DNA from: Verrucomicrobiota bacterium
Lineage (GTDB): Bacteria > Verrucomicrobiota > Verrucomicrobiia > Limisphaerales > UBA9464
Direction of reading: 5' to 3'
Length of the DNA: 64,000 bases
Assembly: GCA_947454705.1 (NCBI GenBank)
Contig: CANGKZ010000001.1
Span: 62,001 to 126,000 of the forward strand
The position numbers and the translations under genes are program-made. The notes beneath the pieces are model-generated. The model searched no databases. It had not been told where the DNA came from and was given only the letters and a program-made list of their open reading frames with translations. Within the stretch, counting starts at the first letter, position 1. Each line of letters opens with the position of its first letter. Shown here one piece after another: positions 8,625 through 17,261 of this stretch.

Positions 8625-10045
8625 GGGGCGTCGTTGTCTCGATTTCGACGGCGTCCGCCGCGCGGTTCGGGAAGGGTCTGACCGGCGGGGACGTTGGTGA
8701 GGATCTGCGGCATCTGCGCGTTCACAGCGGAGAGATACTCGGACAACCGGGCATCGAGGCGACGCACCGACTCGGGGGATTCCTTCGCCAGATCGGTGCG
8801 CTCATAGGGATCGCGCGCCACGTTGAAGAGTTTGCGTTCGCCGGTTTCATAAACCCGCACGAGTTTTTCATCGCCGAGCCAAATCGCCGATGCGGGCCCC
8901 TGCCAGTCCTTGTCGTAGTGCGGGAAATGGATGACGAATTCCTCCCGGGGCCGAACCACCCGTCCCTGGCCTCCGTGAAACAGCAGCGGAACCAGGCTTC
9001 CACCCTCGATCCCCGGCGGCAGCGCACCGGTGAGCCCGGCGAGTTCAGCAAAGGTGGGGAACAGATCGCACGCACTCACCCGCACGTGACTGCAGGCGCC
9101 CGGCTGAATCCCCGGACCGGTAATCAAAAATGGTACGCGCACGCCGCCCTCCCACACCGTTCCCTTGCCGCCGGCAAGCGGCAGATTGCGACCCGGGGTA
9201 CCGTGATCGGTGGTGTACACGATGTAGGTCGTCGAACGAATGCCGAGACGCTCCACCGCATCCTGAATGGATTCCATGCACGCGTTCACGGCGTCGGACT
9301 CCATCCTCCGACCTTCGACTCCGGGCCCGCCGCCCTTGGCGTCCTGGCTCGGGTAATGGGACAACTGGAGATAGAACGGATGCCCCGCCTTCACCTGACG
9401 TTCCATGAAGGCGATTCCGTTCCTGGTCATTTCCACGGCCTGCTTCGGATTCGGATTTGCCACGTTGTCCGGACCGCCGTTGCCGGTGGGGCCGTCGCTG
9501 TCCTCGAATCCATGGCGCTGCGGATCCACACGACCCAAGTGCCACTTTCCGAAGTGGGCCGATGCATACCCCGCGGTCTTCAACAGCTCGGCGAGGGTGA
9601 CCTCTTTTGCCGCAAGTTCGATCGACGCCACGGGCGGCACCACGCGTCGTGTCGGCGCAGCGGTTCCCTGAACAGCACCCCGACCGCGCCCCCCGGAGCC
9701 ATCGCCAATGAAGGTCATGTGAAGCGCGGCAGGACTTTTGCCGGTGAGGAGCGCGGCGCGCGACGGGGTGCAACGCGGCGACGCGGCATAGCCACTGGCG
9801 AACCGCATGCCGCCGGCGGCGAGACGCTCCAGCCCGGGTGTCGGAATCGAAGCTCCACGGGAGGCCGGGTCGCGATCGTCCATTTGCACGGACGTGCTCG
9901 ACCAGCCCGCTCCTTCGCCGAGGATGACGATGAAATTCGGTTTCGCATCTGCCCCGTTGGCCGCATCGGCCCTGCGGCTCGACAGCAGCACCACGAGAAC
10001 GCCCAGGAGGCCCGACAGGATGCGTGAGTGTTGAATCGGAGTCAT
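8621..10045 (-). CDS. Secreted arylsulfatase-type enzyme with altered metal-site residues
   Basis: 474 residues, signal peptide to about residue 28. The formylglycine motif CTPSR is at residues 92-96 (C92), followed by AALLTG; HFGKWHLG, GGKG and WEGGVRVPF are the usual downstream blocks. Such sulfatases remove sulfate esters from glycans after C92 is converted to formylglycine by a maturase. Two blocks are unusual: the first strand reads FIVILGEGAGW, where sulfatases normally have ADD (two metal-binding Asp), and the DNG block reads TTDHGTPG. It overlaps both neighbours by ATGA, so it is the middle gene of a three-gene operon with the YHYH-PEBP and phosphatase genes. Confidence 0.88.
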   Translation of the reverse strand: MTPIQHSRILSGLLGVLVVLLSSRRADAANGADAKPNFIVILGEGAGWSSTSVQMDDRDPASRGASIPTPGLERLAAGGMRFASGYAASPRCTPSRAALLTGKSPAALHMTFIGDGSGGRGRGAVQGTAAPTRRVVPPVASIELAAKEVTLAELLKTAGYASAHFGKWHLGRVDPQRHGFEDSDGPTGNGGPDNVANPNPKQAVEMTRNGIAFMERQVKAGHPFYLQLSHYPSQDAKGGGPGVEGRRMESDAVNACMESIQDAVERLGIRSTTYIVYTTDHGTPGRNLPLAGGKGTVWEGGVRVPFLITGPGIQPGACSHVRVSACDLFPTFAELAGLTGALPPGIEGGSLVPLLFHGGQGRVVRPREEFVIHFPHYDKDWQGPASAIWLGDEKLVRVYETGERKLFNVARDPYERTDLAKESPESVRRLDARLSEYLSAVNAQMPQILTNVPAGQTLPEPRGGRRRNRDNDAP

Positions 10046-12387
10046 TTGACCGGGGCTTCGCGAATGTCGAGGTCAGGGCGCGTGTTCCATCGGGGCTTCC
10101 AGCCGGGTTTCTCGATCCGGGTTCGAAAGATCACCGTGTTGTCGAGGTCCAGGTCCGAGGTCCAGATGAACTTCGCCCCCTTGAAGTCGGCCTGGTAAGA
10201 GGCCTCCTTCGGATTCACCCGCTCCTCGGTGAACTCCACCGCGGCGGGCCACGCACTGTCGTCGAAATCGATGGCGTACCAATTTTGAGGAAGCGGTGTG
10301 TGTTCCACCTTCGGGTTCTGAACGTCGCGGTTCAACGGCCCGCGGAAGAAGTTCTTAGCCTTCCAGGTGGCGTTCGAAACGGTGCCGTCGGCGAACTTGA
10401 TGATGAATCCGCCGTCGCCGATGTGATTGCCGTATTCGAGGCCGGTCTTCGGATCGGCATTGTCCTTGGCCAGGATGGCGATGGTCATCGGGTATTCGGG
10501 GAGAATGTCCACGGTCACCACGTTGTGCGGCGTGAACTCGATTGGGTCCACGGCTCGGAGCTTGCCGTTGATGTACATCATGAACCAGTTGTCGGCGTAC
10601 ACGTTGACCTTGAGGGTGTCGGCGAGCGTGGGTTTGACGAGACCGCCGGAATCGCCCCGGGGTTCGCGGCGCGTTCCCGAATTTCCTGCGGCAGTTGCGG
10701 ACGGACGGGGGCGATCTTCCCGCGGGCGTTCCGGCGGGGTGGAATCGCCGGTCGCTCCGGCGCGGGTCGAGACGACCTTGAGTTCCGCGGTGGCTAGAAC
10801 CCGGTCGCGAATGGCGTTCAACAGCACATCGCGCGAAACAGATTCCGGACGATCCGCAATCACCGGCATCGAGGACAGCGCGTAGAGCGTGAGCACATAC
10901 GTCTTCGCCCCGGGCCCCTTGGAATGCGGAGGCGCGTAGCCGAGGCGACGATTGATGCCGTTGTTTCCGAGGGTTCCTACGCCGCTGACATTCTTGGGCA
11001 GGCTGCGCGTCGCGGCGGGAAGGTTGTAGAGGGTCCAGTACCACTTGGCTCGGCCCTCGGGATCCAAGTGGTGCATCGCGAGCGCGTACCCGGCCGTGCC
11101 CGCAGGCGCGCCGTCCCATTCGAGCGGAGGGGAGATTCCCGCCCCATCGCCGGTAAATTCCACCGGGAGCATGCCGCCGTCCGACACCGCCGGACTCTTC
11201 AGCACAAAGCCCGGCACCGGGCGTCGGATCTCCGCAGCCGTGGAGGCCGGCGGCTCGCCGCCCGGGGGCGCATCGGCGCGCGGACGCTCGCGCCGGGGAC
11301 GATCAGGCCGATCGGGTTGGTCCGGACCATTGCGTCCATTCTCGCGATCACCGGGACCCGCACCGCCACCACCGCCACCGCGGCGATCTCCGGGGCGATA
11401 CACTTCGTTGCGCGTGGTTCCATAGGTGCCGACGAATTGGAACTTCCACGCGCCGGATTCCGCGGCGGAGTAATTCACCGAGGCCGGAGTGCCGTTCACG
11501 GTGTATTGAAGCGCAAAGGTGCGATGATCCGGCGATGCGGTGAATCCGGTGATTTTCGCGCCCCGAAGCGGGGGAAGATCCGGACGCACCGGTTGGGCGC
11601 GGGGCTGCGGATCCACCTGTCCGCCGGCTTCGGTCACCCGACCGTGGAAACCGCCGTTGACGTACGGATAACGGGTGGATGCGTGATAGTGATACCCCAG
11701 CTTCGGCGTCTCGTGTCCGTTGAAGGCGTCGAGTCCCACCGGCGTGGATCCGTCCGGTTCGGTGAGGCCGTAAATCGCATAGCCATCCAGCGCGACCGCA
11801 ATCGGACTCGCCGTGCCGAGCACCTTGGCCAGATGCAGCGGCGCCGCGTGGTAATGGTAATCGTCGGCCCGACCGCAATGGCCGCCCCATTCATCGAGCT
11901 CCCCGATTTCCTGCGACACCTCGCCGCGATTATTCTGTGGATTGAAAATCGGAATGCCGTTGGCCGCGACCGCGATGGCCCCGCGCAGGAATCGTCCCCG
12001 AATCGACACCGGCGTGGCGGAAGGCTCGGGAGTCAGGGGAATCTGCCACGCGTTGGCCCCGGTGTACGGCTGCGGGAGCGGCACTTGTTGCTGCCAGGCG
12101 GTGATGCCGATCATCATGGGATGCGCCGGCAGGCCTTCCGATTCCACGTAAAGATAGCGGGCGTCGCGTCGCGTTTTCACCTGCGGCGCAAAGGCGGCGA
12201 ACATGGCATCGAGCGGATGCGCCTTCGACTCCCGGCTGGAGGAACCCTCGGCGGATCCCAGCGCGGCGAGTTGCAGGATCGGTCGTTCCGCACCCAAGGT
12301 CGATACAGCCCCATGATCGTGCCATTCATGCGCCAGCAGCGAACTGCCGAGCAACAGCGTGGCGAATCCCATTCGAGCGGTCTTCAT
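10042..12387 (-). CDS. YHYH domain fused to a YbhB/YbcL (PEBP) domain and a C-terminal beta-rich domain
   Basis: 781 residues from the ATG at 12387 (MKTARMGFATLLLGSSLLAHEW), chosen because it opens a signal peptide; an in-frame ATG at 12423 adds twelve unlike residues. The YHYH domain spans about 60-250, with its His-rich blocks DDYHYHAAPLH (near 177-180) and LGYHYHAS (near 232-235) and IGELDEWGGHCG, all likely metal ligands. A Gly/Pro/Arg-rich linker (about 310-375) leads to a PEBP domain (about 385-570; LEWDGAPAG, HHLDPEGRAKWYWTLYNLP). Residues about 615-781 are galactose-binding-like beta-sandwich. It heads the operon with sulfatase and phosphatase and is divergent from a two-component system. 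Its biochemical role is unknown. Confidence 0.85.
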   Translation of the reverse strand: MKTARMGFATLLLGSSLLAHEWHDHGAVSTLGAERPILQLAALGSAEGSSSRESKAHPLDAMFAAFAPQVKTRRDARYLYVESEGLPAHPMMIGITAWQQQVPLPQPYTGANAWQIPLTPEPSATPVSIRGRFLRGAIAVAANGIPIFNPQNNRGEVSQEIGELDEWGGHCGRADDYHYHAAPLHLAKVLGTASPIAVALDGYAIYGLTEPDGSTPVGLDAFNGHETPKLGYHYHASTRYPYVNGGFHGRVTEAGGQVDPQPRAQPVRPDLPPLRGAKITGFTASPDHRTFALQYTVNGTPASVNYSAAESGAWKFQFVGTYGTTRNEVYRPGDRRGGGGGGAGPGDRENGRNGPDQPDRPDRPRRERPRADAPPGGEPPASTAAEIRRPVPGFVLKSPAVSDGGMLPVEFTGDGAGISPPLEWDGAPAGTAGYALAMHHLDPEGRAKWYWTLYNLPAATRSLPKNVSGVGTLGNNGINRRLGYAPPHSKGPGAKTYVLTLYALSSMPVIADRPESVSRDVLLNAIRDRVLATAELKVVSTRAGATGDSTPPERPREDRPRPSATAAGNSGTRREPRGDSGGLVKPTLADTLKVNVYADNWFMMYINGKLRAVDPIEFTPHNVVTVDILPEYPMTIAILAKDNADPKTGLEYGNHIGDGGFIIKFADGTVSNATWKAKNFFRGPLNRDVQNPKVEHTPLPQNWYAIDFDDSAWPAAVEFTEERVNPKEASYQADFKGAKFIWTSDLDLDNTVIFRTRIEKPGWKPRWNTRPDLDIREAPVK

Positions 12388-12409
12388 GGCTGCATCCTGA
12401 CAGATGCCA

Positions 12410-12462
12410 GATGAATCCTGCATGAATGGCGGAAGATTCCTGGTGATTCATCCGGGCTTCAT
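12410..12462. promoter_or_regulatory. Two mirrored pairs of 11-bp-spaced ATGAAT repeats, candidate response-regulator binding site
   Basis: On the + strand ATGAAT occurs at 12411-12416 and 12422-12427, 11 bp apart. On the - strand ATGAAT (12451-12446) and ATGAAG (12462-12457) occur with the same 11-bp spacing. The two pairs match over AGATGAA-n-C-n-n-G-n-ATGAAT. Tandem half-sites one helical turn apart are typical of OmpR/PhoB regulators. The site lies in the 162-bp gap between the leftward YHYH operon and the rightward regulator gene, so autoregulation and control of the operon are both plausible. Confidence 0.6.
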
Positions 12463-12549
12463 CTTGGGCCGGGTAGGATCCCTTGCATCGGACTCCGCCA
12501 ATCCGCGTGCCAGAATTGGATGGGGACGGTATCGACACACCCGCCATCG

Positions 12550-13200
12550 ATGAGACTGCTCCTGATCGAAGATGAGCCGGACCTCCTGACCGGACTCGCC
12601 CGCGCCCTGCGCAAGCAAGGGTACGCGGTCGATGTGGCATCGGACGGCGGCGAGGGACTCCACAAGGCGCTCGATGCGGAGTACGACGCCATCATCCTCG
12701 ACGTAATGCTGCCGGTGCTCGACGGATGGCAGGTGCTGGAGCAGTTGCGCAAGACGCGGACAACCCCCGTGCTGATGCTCACCGCGCGCGATGGCAGCCG
12801 GGATCGGATCCGGGGGCTCGACGGCGGTGCGGACGACTACCTTGTAAAGCCCTTCGACACCGGCGAGCTCCTCGCGCGTCTGCGAGCGATCATTCGTCGC
12901 AGCGCACAAAAGCCTGCCGCCGAACTCGTGCTCGGCGAAGTGTGCCTCCACACCGCCGCACGAACCGTCTCTCGCGGTGGAGTGCCGGTGACGCTTACGG
13001 CACGCGAATACGTGCTGCTCGAATACCTCGCGCTCCACCGTGGCGAGGTGGTCACGCGCACGCAGCTCTACGATCATTTGTTCGACGAGAACGAGTCCAC
13101 GCTGTCCAACATTCTCGATGTGCACGTGTTCAACCTGCGCCGGAAACTGGGGCAGGAGTTGATCGTCACCCGGCGCGGGCACGGCTACTGCATCGAATGA
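12550..13200 (+). CDS. OmpR/PhoB-family response regulator
   Basis: 216 residues from the ATG at 12550 (MRLLLIEDEPDLL); an ATG thirty bases earlier in frame would only add a short leader. The receiver domain (1-115) has E8-D9, phosphoacceptor D51 in IILDVMLP, T78 in LMLTAR and K100 in YLVKPFD. The winged-helix DNA-binding domain (about 125-216) has LTAREYVLLEYLALHRGEVV and SNILDVHVFNLRRKLG, ending in RRGHGYCIE. It is phosphorylated by a partner kinase and binds tandem repeats in promoters. The partner is the next gene, whose start overlaps this stop by ATGA. The mirrored 11-bp repeats just upstream (12410-12462) are its best candidate site. Confidence 0.95.
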   Translation: MRLLLIEDEPDLLTGLARALRKQGYAVDVASDGGEGLHKALDAEYDAIILDVMLPVLDGWQVLEQLRKTRTTPVLMLTARDGSRDRIRGLDGGADDYLVKPFDTGELLARLRAIIRRSAQKPAAELVLGEVCLHTAARTVSRGGVPVTLTAREYVLLEYLALHRGEVVTRTQLYDHLFDENESTLSNILDVHVFNLRRKLGQELIVTRRGHGYCIE

Positions 13201-14564
13201 AACTCCCGCGCTCCCTCCGCTGGAGGATTCAACTTTGGTACGGCGTTCTTCTCGGCCTCCTGCTGGCGGGCTTTGGTGTCACGGCATACCAGCTCGAACG
13301 CGGCCGGGTGCTTCAGCGCATTGATGAAACGCTTCAACAACGCGTGCCGCTGCTGGTGGAATCCCAGCATCCCGCGCCCGGACCGGATCGGCAGCTCCGC
13401 GAATTCACGCTCTCCGCGGTCAATGCGGGACAGTTCGATCGCGCGGGGTCGGAGTCGTTTTACTACGTGGTCTGGCTGCGACACGGGGTGGTCCCGCGGA
13501 TCACCTCCAGAACCGCACCGGCAGGAGTTCCCATGCCCGCTCCCGGCGCGCCCACCACGCGGCAGCGCGGCGAGTATCGCGAGACCTTCCTGTTTCCTGG
13601 TCCGGGCGACTGCGTGCTGGTGGGGCGTTCGGTATCGCGCGATTTCGACGCCCTCCAGCACCTCCGCTGGATGCTCACCGGCACCGGGCTGCTGATTCTG
13701 ATGCTGGGAATTGCAGTGGGCGCCTGGATGACTGCGCGGGCGTTGAAACCGATCCAGGCGATCAGCGAAGCGGCCGACTCCATCGCTGCGGGCGATCTCA
13801 CGCGTCGGATCCCGAGCGATGAGACCCAGAGCGAACTGGGCCAGTTGTCCGCCGTGTTGAACTCCACCTTCTCGCGTTTGGAAGACGCCTTTGCCCAGCA
13901 GGCGCGCTTCACCGCCGATGCCGCGCACGAACTCCGCACGCCGGTCTCCGTCCTGCTGACCCACAGCGAAAACGGCCTGGCAGGGGAGTGTACCAATCCT
14001 GAACACCGCGAAGCCTTTGAAGCCATCCGGCGTTCGGCGCAGCGCATGCGGCGTCTCGTGGCATCGCTGCTCGAACTGGCGCGACTCGACGCCGGACAGG
14101 AGCGTCTGGAGCGGCATCCGGTGGACCTCGCGGTCCTGGCCCAGGAGACCCTGCATGCCCTGAAGCCCCTCGCCGACACGCGCGGGATTGTCCTCGAATC
14201 CAAATTGGCCCCCGCGCCCTGCAGTGCCGATGCGGAGCGGCTCTTTCAGGTGATCTCCAATCTCATTACCAATGCCATCGTGCACAATCGGACCGGCGGA
14301 TCGGTTCGGGTGGAGACGCGAGGCGATTCCGGCGCGGGCGTGTTGGTGGTAAGCGATGATGGGCCGGGCATTGCGGAGAAGGATCTTCCCCGGGTGTTCG
14401 AACGCTTCTTCCGAGGTGATGTCTCGCGATCCGGAAAAACCGGTGGCACAGGCCTGGGTCTTGCGATTTCCAAGGCCATTGTCGAAGCCCATGGCGGCAC
14501 GATCTCCATCGCGAGTGAGCCGGGAATTTGCACGGCATTGACCCTCCGCATTCCCGAGCGCTGA
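13197..14564 (+). CDS. Sensor histidine kinase of the OmpR-type pair
   Basis: 455 residues. Two membrane segments (about 12-30 and 160-182) bracket a periplasmic sensor region of about 125 residues with no recognised fold. A HAMP domain follows (ALKPIQAISEAADSIAAGD), then the DHp helix with the phosphorylated His at about 244 in AAHELRTPVSVL. The ATPase domain has the N box (NLITNAIVHN), DDGPGIAEKDLP and GGTGLGLAISK. The protein autophosphorylates in response to an envelope signal and passes the phosphate to the regulator encoded just upstream. All catalytic motifs look intact. Its ATGA overlap with the regulator indicates coupled translation. The signal is unknown, but the divergent YHYH-sulfatase-phosphatase operon is the likely target. 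Confidence 0.94.
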   Translation: MKLPRSLRWRIQLWYGVLLGLLLAGFGVTAYQLERGRVLQRIDETLQQRVPLLVESQHPAPGPDRQLREFTLSAVNAGQFDRAGSESFYYVVWLRHGVVPRITSRTAPAGVPMPAPGAPTTRQRGEYRETFLFPGPGDCVLVGRSVSRDFDALQHLRWMLTGTGLLILMLGIAVGAWMTARALKPIQAISEAADSIAAGDLTRRIPSDETQSELGQLSAVLNSTFSRLEDAFAQQARFTADAAHELRTPVSVLLTHSENGLAGECTNPEHREAFEAIRRSAQRMRRLVASLLELARLDAGQERLERHPVDLAVLAQETLHALKPLADTRGIVLESKLAPAPCSADAERLFQVISNLITNAIVHNRTGGSVRVETRGDSGAGVLVVSDDGPGIAEKDLPRVFERFFRGDVSRSGKTGGTGLGLAISKAIVEAHGGTISIASEPGICTALTLRIPER

Positions 14565-14697
14565 TTGGACCGCGAGGGGAATCCGCGAGACCAGGGCGTC
14601 TTTGCAGAACGTCGTCGGGTGGCCTTGAAGCGGAGGATACGGCGGCTCGACTTGGAGCATCGCTTGATGTTTAATTCAAGGCCACCCCCGGAACCGC

Positions 14698-15543
14698 ATG
14701 AGGAATCAAATCCTGAAGCTCCTTCTGATGACGCTGATGCTTCGACTTTCGCTGCCGCTGGTCGCGCAACTCCCGGACTTCAAGGACACCCGCACTCCCA
14801 TAGACATCGATGGGGACGGCGTGCCCGACCTCAACCTCTTGCGCAGCGAGGCTTTGTTCGCATATCCCCCTTCGCTTCCCAATTCATCCAGCCCGGTGTA
14901 CTGGATCGATCGCTGGTATTTGGAGGCCCTTGGAACCACGAAGTTGGTCCAGTTCGACGCCACCGTTGTCCCTGGAACGGTGGTGCGCGGGACCGACGGG
15001 GAGGGCCAGGTCGCGACCTCGCCACTGCTCCTCTACGACGGGGAGTGGCTGCAAAAGAATCTCTCGTTCGGTCCCGGCGCGGGCAACTTCGCCACCGGAC
15101 CGGTGATCGACGCCCAGGTGCGTGGGTTGAATTCGTACTATGTGGGAGTGCGTATGGGGACGAATAATCCGCCCCGAACCGGCTGGGTTCGCATCCCCAC
15201 CGGCTACTTCCCCTACACGACCAATTGGCCGAAGGAGTTTTTGGGAACGTATTCTCCACCCTTTTGGACGGTTTCCGTCGCCGAGACCAAGGTGGCTCCG
15301 GGAACCAATACCTCGATCCGAATTGGATCGCCGGCCGACACGGGTCTGCGCTGGCGACGTCGGGCCACCAACCTGGTGGTGGAGATTCCCGACGCCGCGT
15401 CCGCGGCCCGGCTTGAGACCGCGACATCGCCCTTTGGTCCGTGGAGTCCAGCCAAGAGCGAGTGGGATCTGACGCTCACGCTTCCCCTGAATCAATCCGG
15501 CGAAGTTCCCACTGCGCGCTATTACCGGATACACCCGCAGTGA
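14698..15543 (+). CDS. Secreted protein of unknown function with a calcium-loop-like motif
   Basis: 281 residues; the N-terminus is a signal peptide (LLLMTLMLRLSLPLVA, cleavage near residue 23). Right after it, IDIDGDGVPDL (35-45) matches an EF-hand or FG-GAP-type calcium loop. The rest is beta-rich, with no catalytic motif I recognise. The C-terminal 70 residues (SAARLETATSPFGPWSP, ending ARYYRIHPQ) resemble the carbohydrate-binding-like end of many Verrucomicrobiota secreted proteins, where a value is scored as a 'result' module. It is a single gene after the two-component system, separated by 133 bp, and before a repeat-filled gap. Confidence 0.65.
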   Translation: MRNQILKLLLMTLMLRLSLPLVAQLPDFKDTRTPIDIDGDGVPDLNLLRSEALFAYPPSLPNSSSPVYWIDRWYLEALGTTKLVQFDATVVPGTVVRGTDGEGQVATSPLLLYDGEWLQKNLSFGPGAGNFATGPVIDAQVRGLNSYYVGVRMGTNNPPRTGWVRIPTGYFPYTTNWPKEFLGTYSPPFWTVSVAETKVAPGTNTSIRIGSPADTGLRWRRRATNLVVEIPDAASAARLETATSPFGPWSPAKSEWDLTLTLPLNQSGEVPTARYYRIHPQ

Positions 15544-15567
15544 CGCCGCCGCGGGGCGAGCCATTCC

Positions 15568-15638
15568 TTTGGAGTGCGGTGGCAGAGCGAAGCGTCGACA
15601 CCGCCTTTGAGTCCGGAACCCAAGAAAGCACCGACCGG
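15568..15638 (+). repeat. GGAGTGCGGTGGCAGAGCG dispersed repeat, copy 1
   Basis: About 70 bp. The reverse complement of this element occurs twice near 60700-60770 and 60877-60948, sharing TTTGGAGTGCGGTGGCAGAG, GTCGACACCGC, CCGGAACC and CACCGACC in the same order. The copies are clearly homologous though not identical. Confidence 0.8.
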
Positions 15639-15688
15639 CCCCATCGCCATCACGCGCGAGGTCAGAGCCTCCGCACCTGTCTCAATTA

Positions 15689-15850
15689 GGCTTCCAATCT
15701 GAAAACAACGGCGCAGTCGCTGGTCGTTTTTGGAGTTTCGGCGGCGCGCAACGCCGCCCTACCGGCCCACGAAACGGCGGCGTTGCCACGCCGCGGGACC
15801 GATTTCCTCTTCAACCCTTCAACTTTTTTAACCCTTCAACTGCCGCTTTT
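15689..15850 (+). repeat. CTTCCAATCTGAAAAC / CTTCAACCCTTCAAC repeat, copy 1
   Basis: It matches 21486-21606 in the same orientation: GGCTTCCAATCTGAAAAC, GCTGGTCGTTTTTGGAGT, TTCGGCGGCG, GTTGCCACGCCGCGG and CTTCAACCCTTCAACTTTTT appear in both in order. This copy has about 30 extra bases in the middle (15747-15777). The two copies flank the leftward block 15882-21186. Confidence 0.8.
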
Positions 15851-15881
15851 AGGTTCAACCCTTCAACCGCCGTGTTCAGCT

Positions 15882-17261
15882 TCACCGCTTCAACCCTTCA
15901 GCCTCCCCTCCCCGCGCCGTGGCGGTGCGAAGTCTGAGAATCTCAGGCACATCAATCCAGGCCCAGGCGCGTCGCTGGTTCGGACCGGTGCGGCCCTGGT
16001 TCCCGTGCGTACCCTCGAGCGTGAACCGGCCTGAATAGATGCGCCCATCGAACTCGATTCGCACCTCACCCTGCGCGCCTTCCGGGGCTTCGCCCTCGAA
16101 GAAGTTCACCCGCGCATCGAGTTCCCACACGTTCACTGCGGTTTCAAATTCGATGAACTCAAACTCCCGCTCGGGCGAGGACCGGTGGTCCTTGAAGTAA
16201 TACCCCTCGGGACTCTTGGGATGTTGGAAGAACAGCGTTTCAGCGCCGTTGCGCGGGCGGGCGTAGAGGTCGAGGTCGATCCCGCCGGCCCACCGAATCC
16301 CAATCTTGAGCGGACCCGAGGTGCGCGCGGGCGGTGCGGTGGCGCCGCCGCCGGAGAGGTCGCGCGTGATCCAGTCGGCGACCCCGGCATTCCGCGTGAT
16401 CCGCACCATCGAGATCTTGGTCTGCGAGGGATCGATCGCCACGGCCACCGCCGGGAGCGACTCCGGTGGGGACTTCGCCGCACGGAACAGCGTGGACAGA
16501 TCCCCGGTGAACACACCGAGCCGTCCACCTTGCCCTGCAAGATAGAGCCGCCAGAAACGGACCACCTTGTCCTGGTGCACATCGCTCACCCAGGGATCCC
16601 CGAAGTAGCCGCAATGCAGCGTCACGCCCTCGAGCGCGCCGCGCCGTTCACGAAGCCCGTACACGGTGTCTTCCCGCGAGGCGGCGAGATGACCATCTGT
16701 GGGCACGTAACCATCGAGCATGGAAAAGCCCGGTTCCTTGGCATCGGCATACAGCGGACTGCCCACCAGCATCACCACCGTATCACGATTGGAACGGCCC
16801 GGTTCCGTCGCGAGGAAGTCGAGGAACTGCGGGAGCCGGACAGCGCCCTCCGTGGCATTGGCCGGGGCGGCGTTGGTAGTGGCGAGGAATTCGCGGAGAC
16901 GCCGAATTGGTTCGCCAAATTGGTTTGCCCGCGTGCGTCCGCTGCGGAAGGCAATGGTGTTGGGAATCCGAACCTCGGCCACGGTACGCAGGGCAAAGGC
17001 GTCGTAGATCCGGAGCGACGAGCCCAGCGGCATCTCCTCCAACACAAACCCGACCACGCGGCGGAACAGGTCGTCCTTTACCGATCGGTCGAGGTACGGG
17101 GAGAGCCCCACAACAAACTGGCGCGAGCTGGAATCCGCTGCCGCACCTGCGCTCGTCGGTGTGGCGGGTGCGGCGGTCGATGCGGGAAGGATCGAGAGCA
17201 CCAGCAGGGCGGCGAGGATCAGCATCATTTTTGATGCAGGACTGAGGGGGAGATTATTCAT
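15882..17261 (-). CDS. Secreted protein of unknown function, possibly with a vWA-like domain
   Basis: 459 residues from the ATG at 17261 (MNNLPLSPASKMMLILAALLV), which opens a signal peptide cleaved near residue 30; a longer in-frame extension to 17498 lies inside the neighbouring gene and has low-complexity composition. The mature part starts QFVVGLSPYLD and has TVVMLVGSPLY, a strand pattern reminiscent of von Willebrand A folds without a clear MIDAS. The C-terminal 180 residues look like a separate beta domain (LKIGIRWAGGIDLDLYARP, FEFIEFETAVNVWELD). It overlaps the upstream membrane-protein gene by eight bases, so the two are co-expressed. I recognise no family. Confidence 0.7.
   Translation of the reverse strand: MNNLPLSPASKMMLILAALLVLSILPASTAAPATPTSAGAAADSSSRQFVVGLSPYLDRSVKDDLFRRVVGFVLEEMPLGSSLRIYDAFALRTVAEVRIPNTIAFRSGRTRANQFGEPIRRLREFLATTNAAPANATEGAVRLPQFLDFLATEPGRSNRDTVVMLVGSPLYADAKEPGFSMLDGYVPTDGHLAASREDTVYGLRERRGALEGVTLHCGYFGDPWVSDVHQDKVVRFWRLYLAGQGGRLGVFTGDLSTLFRAAKSPPESLPAVAVAIDPSQTKISMVRITRNAGVADWITRDLSGGGATAPPARTSGPLKIGIRWAGGIDLDLYARPRNGAETLFFQHPKSPEGYYFKDHRSSPEREFEFIEFETAVNVWELDARVNFFEGEAPEGAQGEVRIEFDGRIYSGRFTLEGTHGNQGRTGPNQRRAWAWIDVPEILRLRTATARGGEAEGLKR

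Larger units (their letters stand above)
15544..15881. other. Repeat-filled intergenic stretch
   Basis: No gene is visible. The stretch holds a copy of the GGAGTGCGGTGGCAGAGCG repeat (15568-15638) and then a copy of the CTTCCAATCTGAAAAC repeat (15689-15850), ending in several CTTCAACCCTTCAAC units. Confidence 0.75.
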
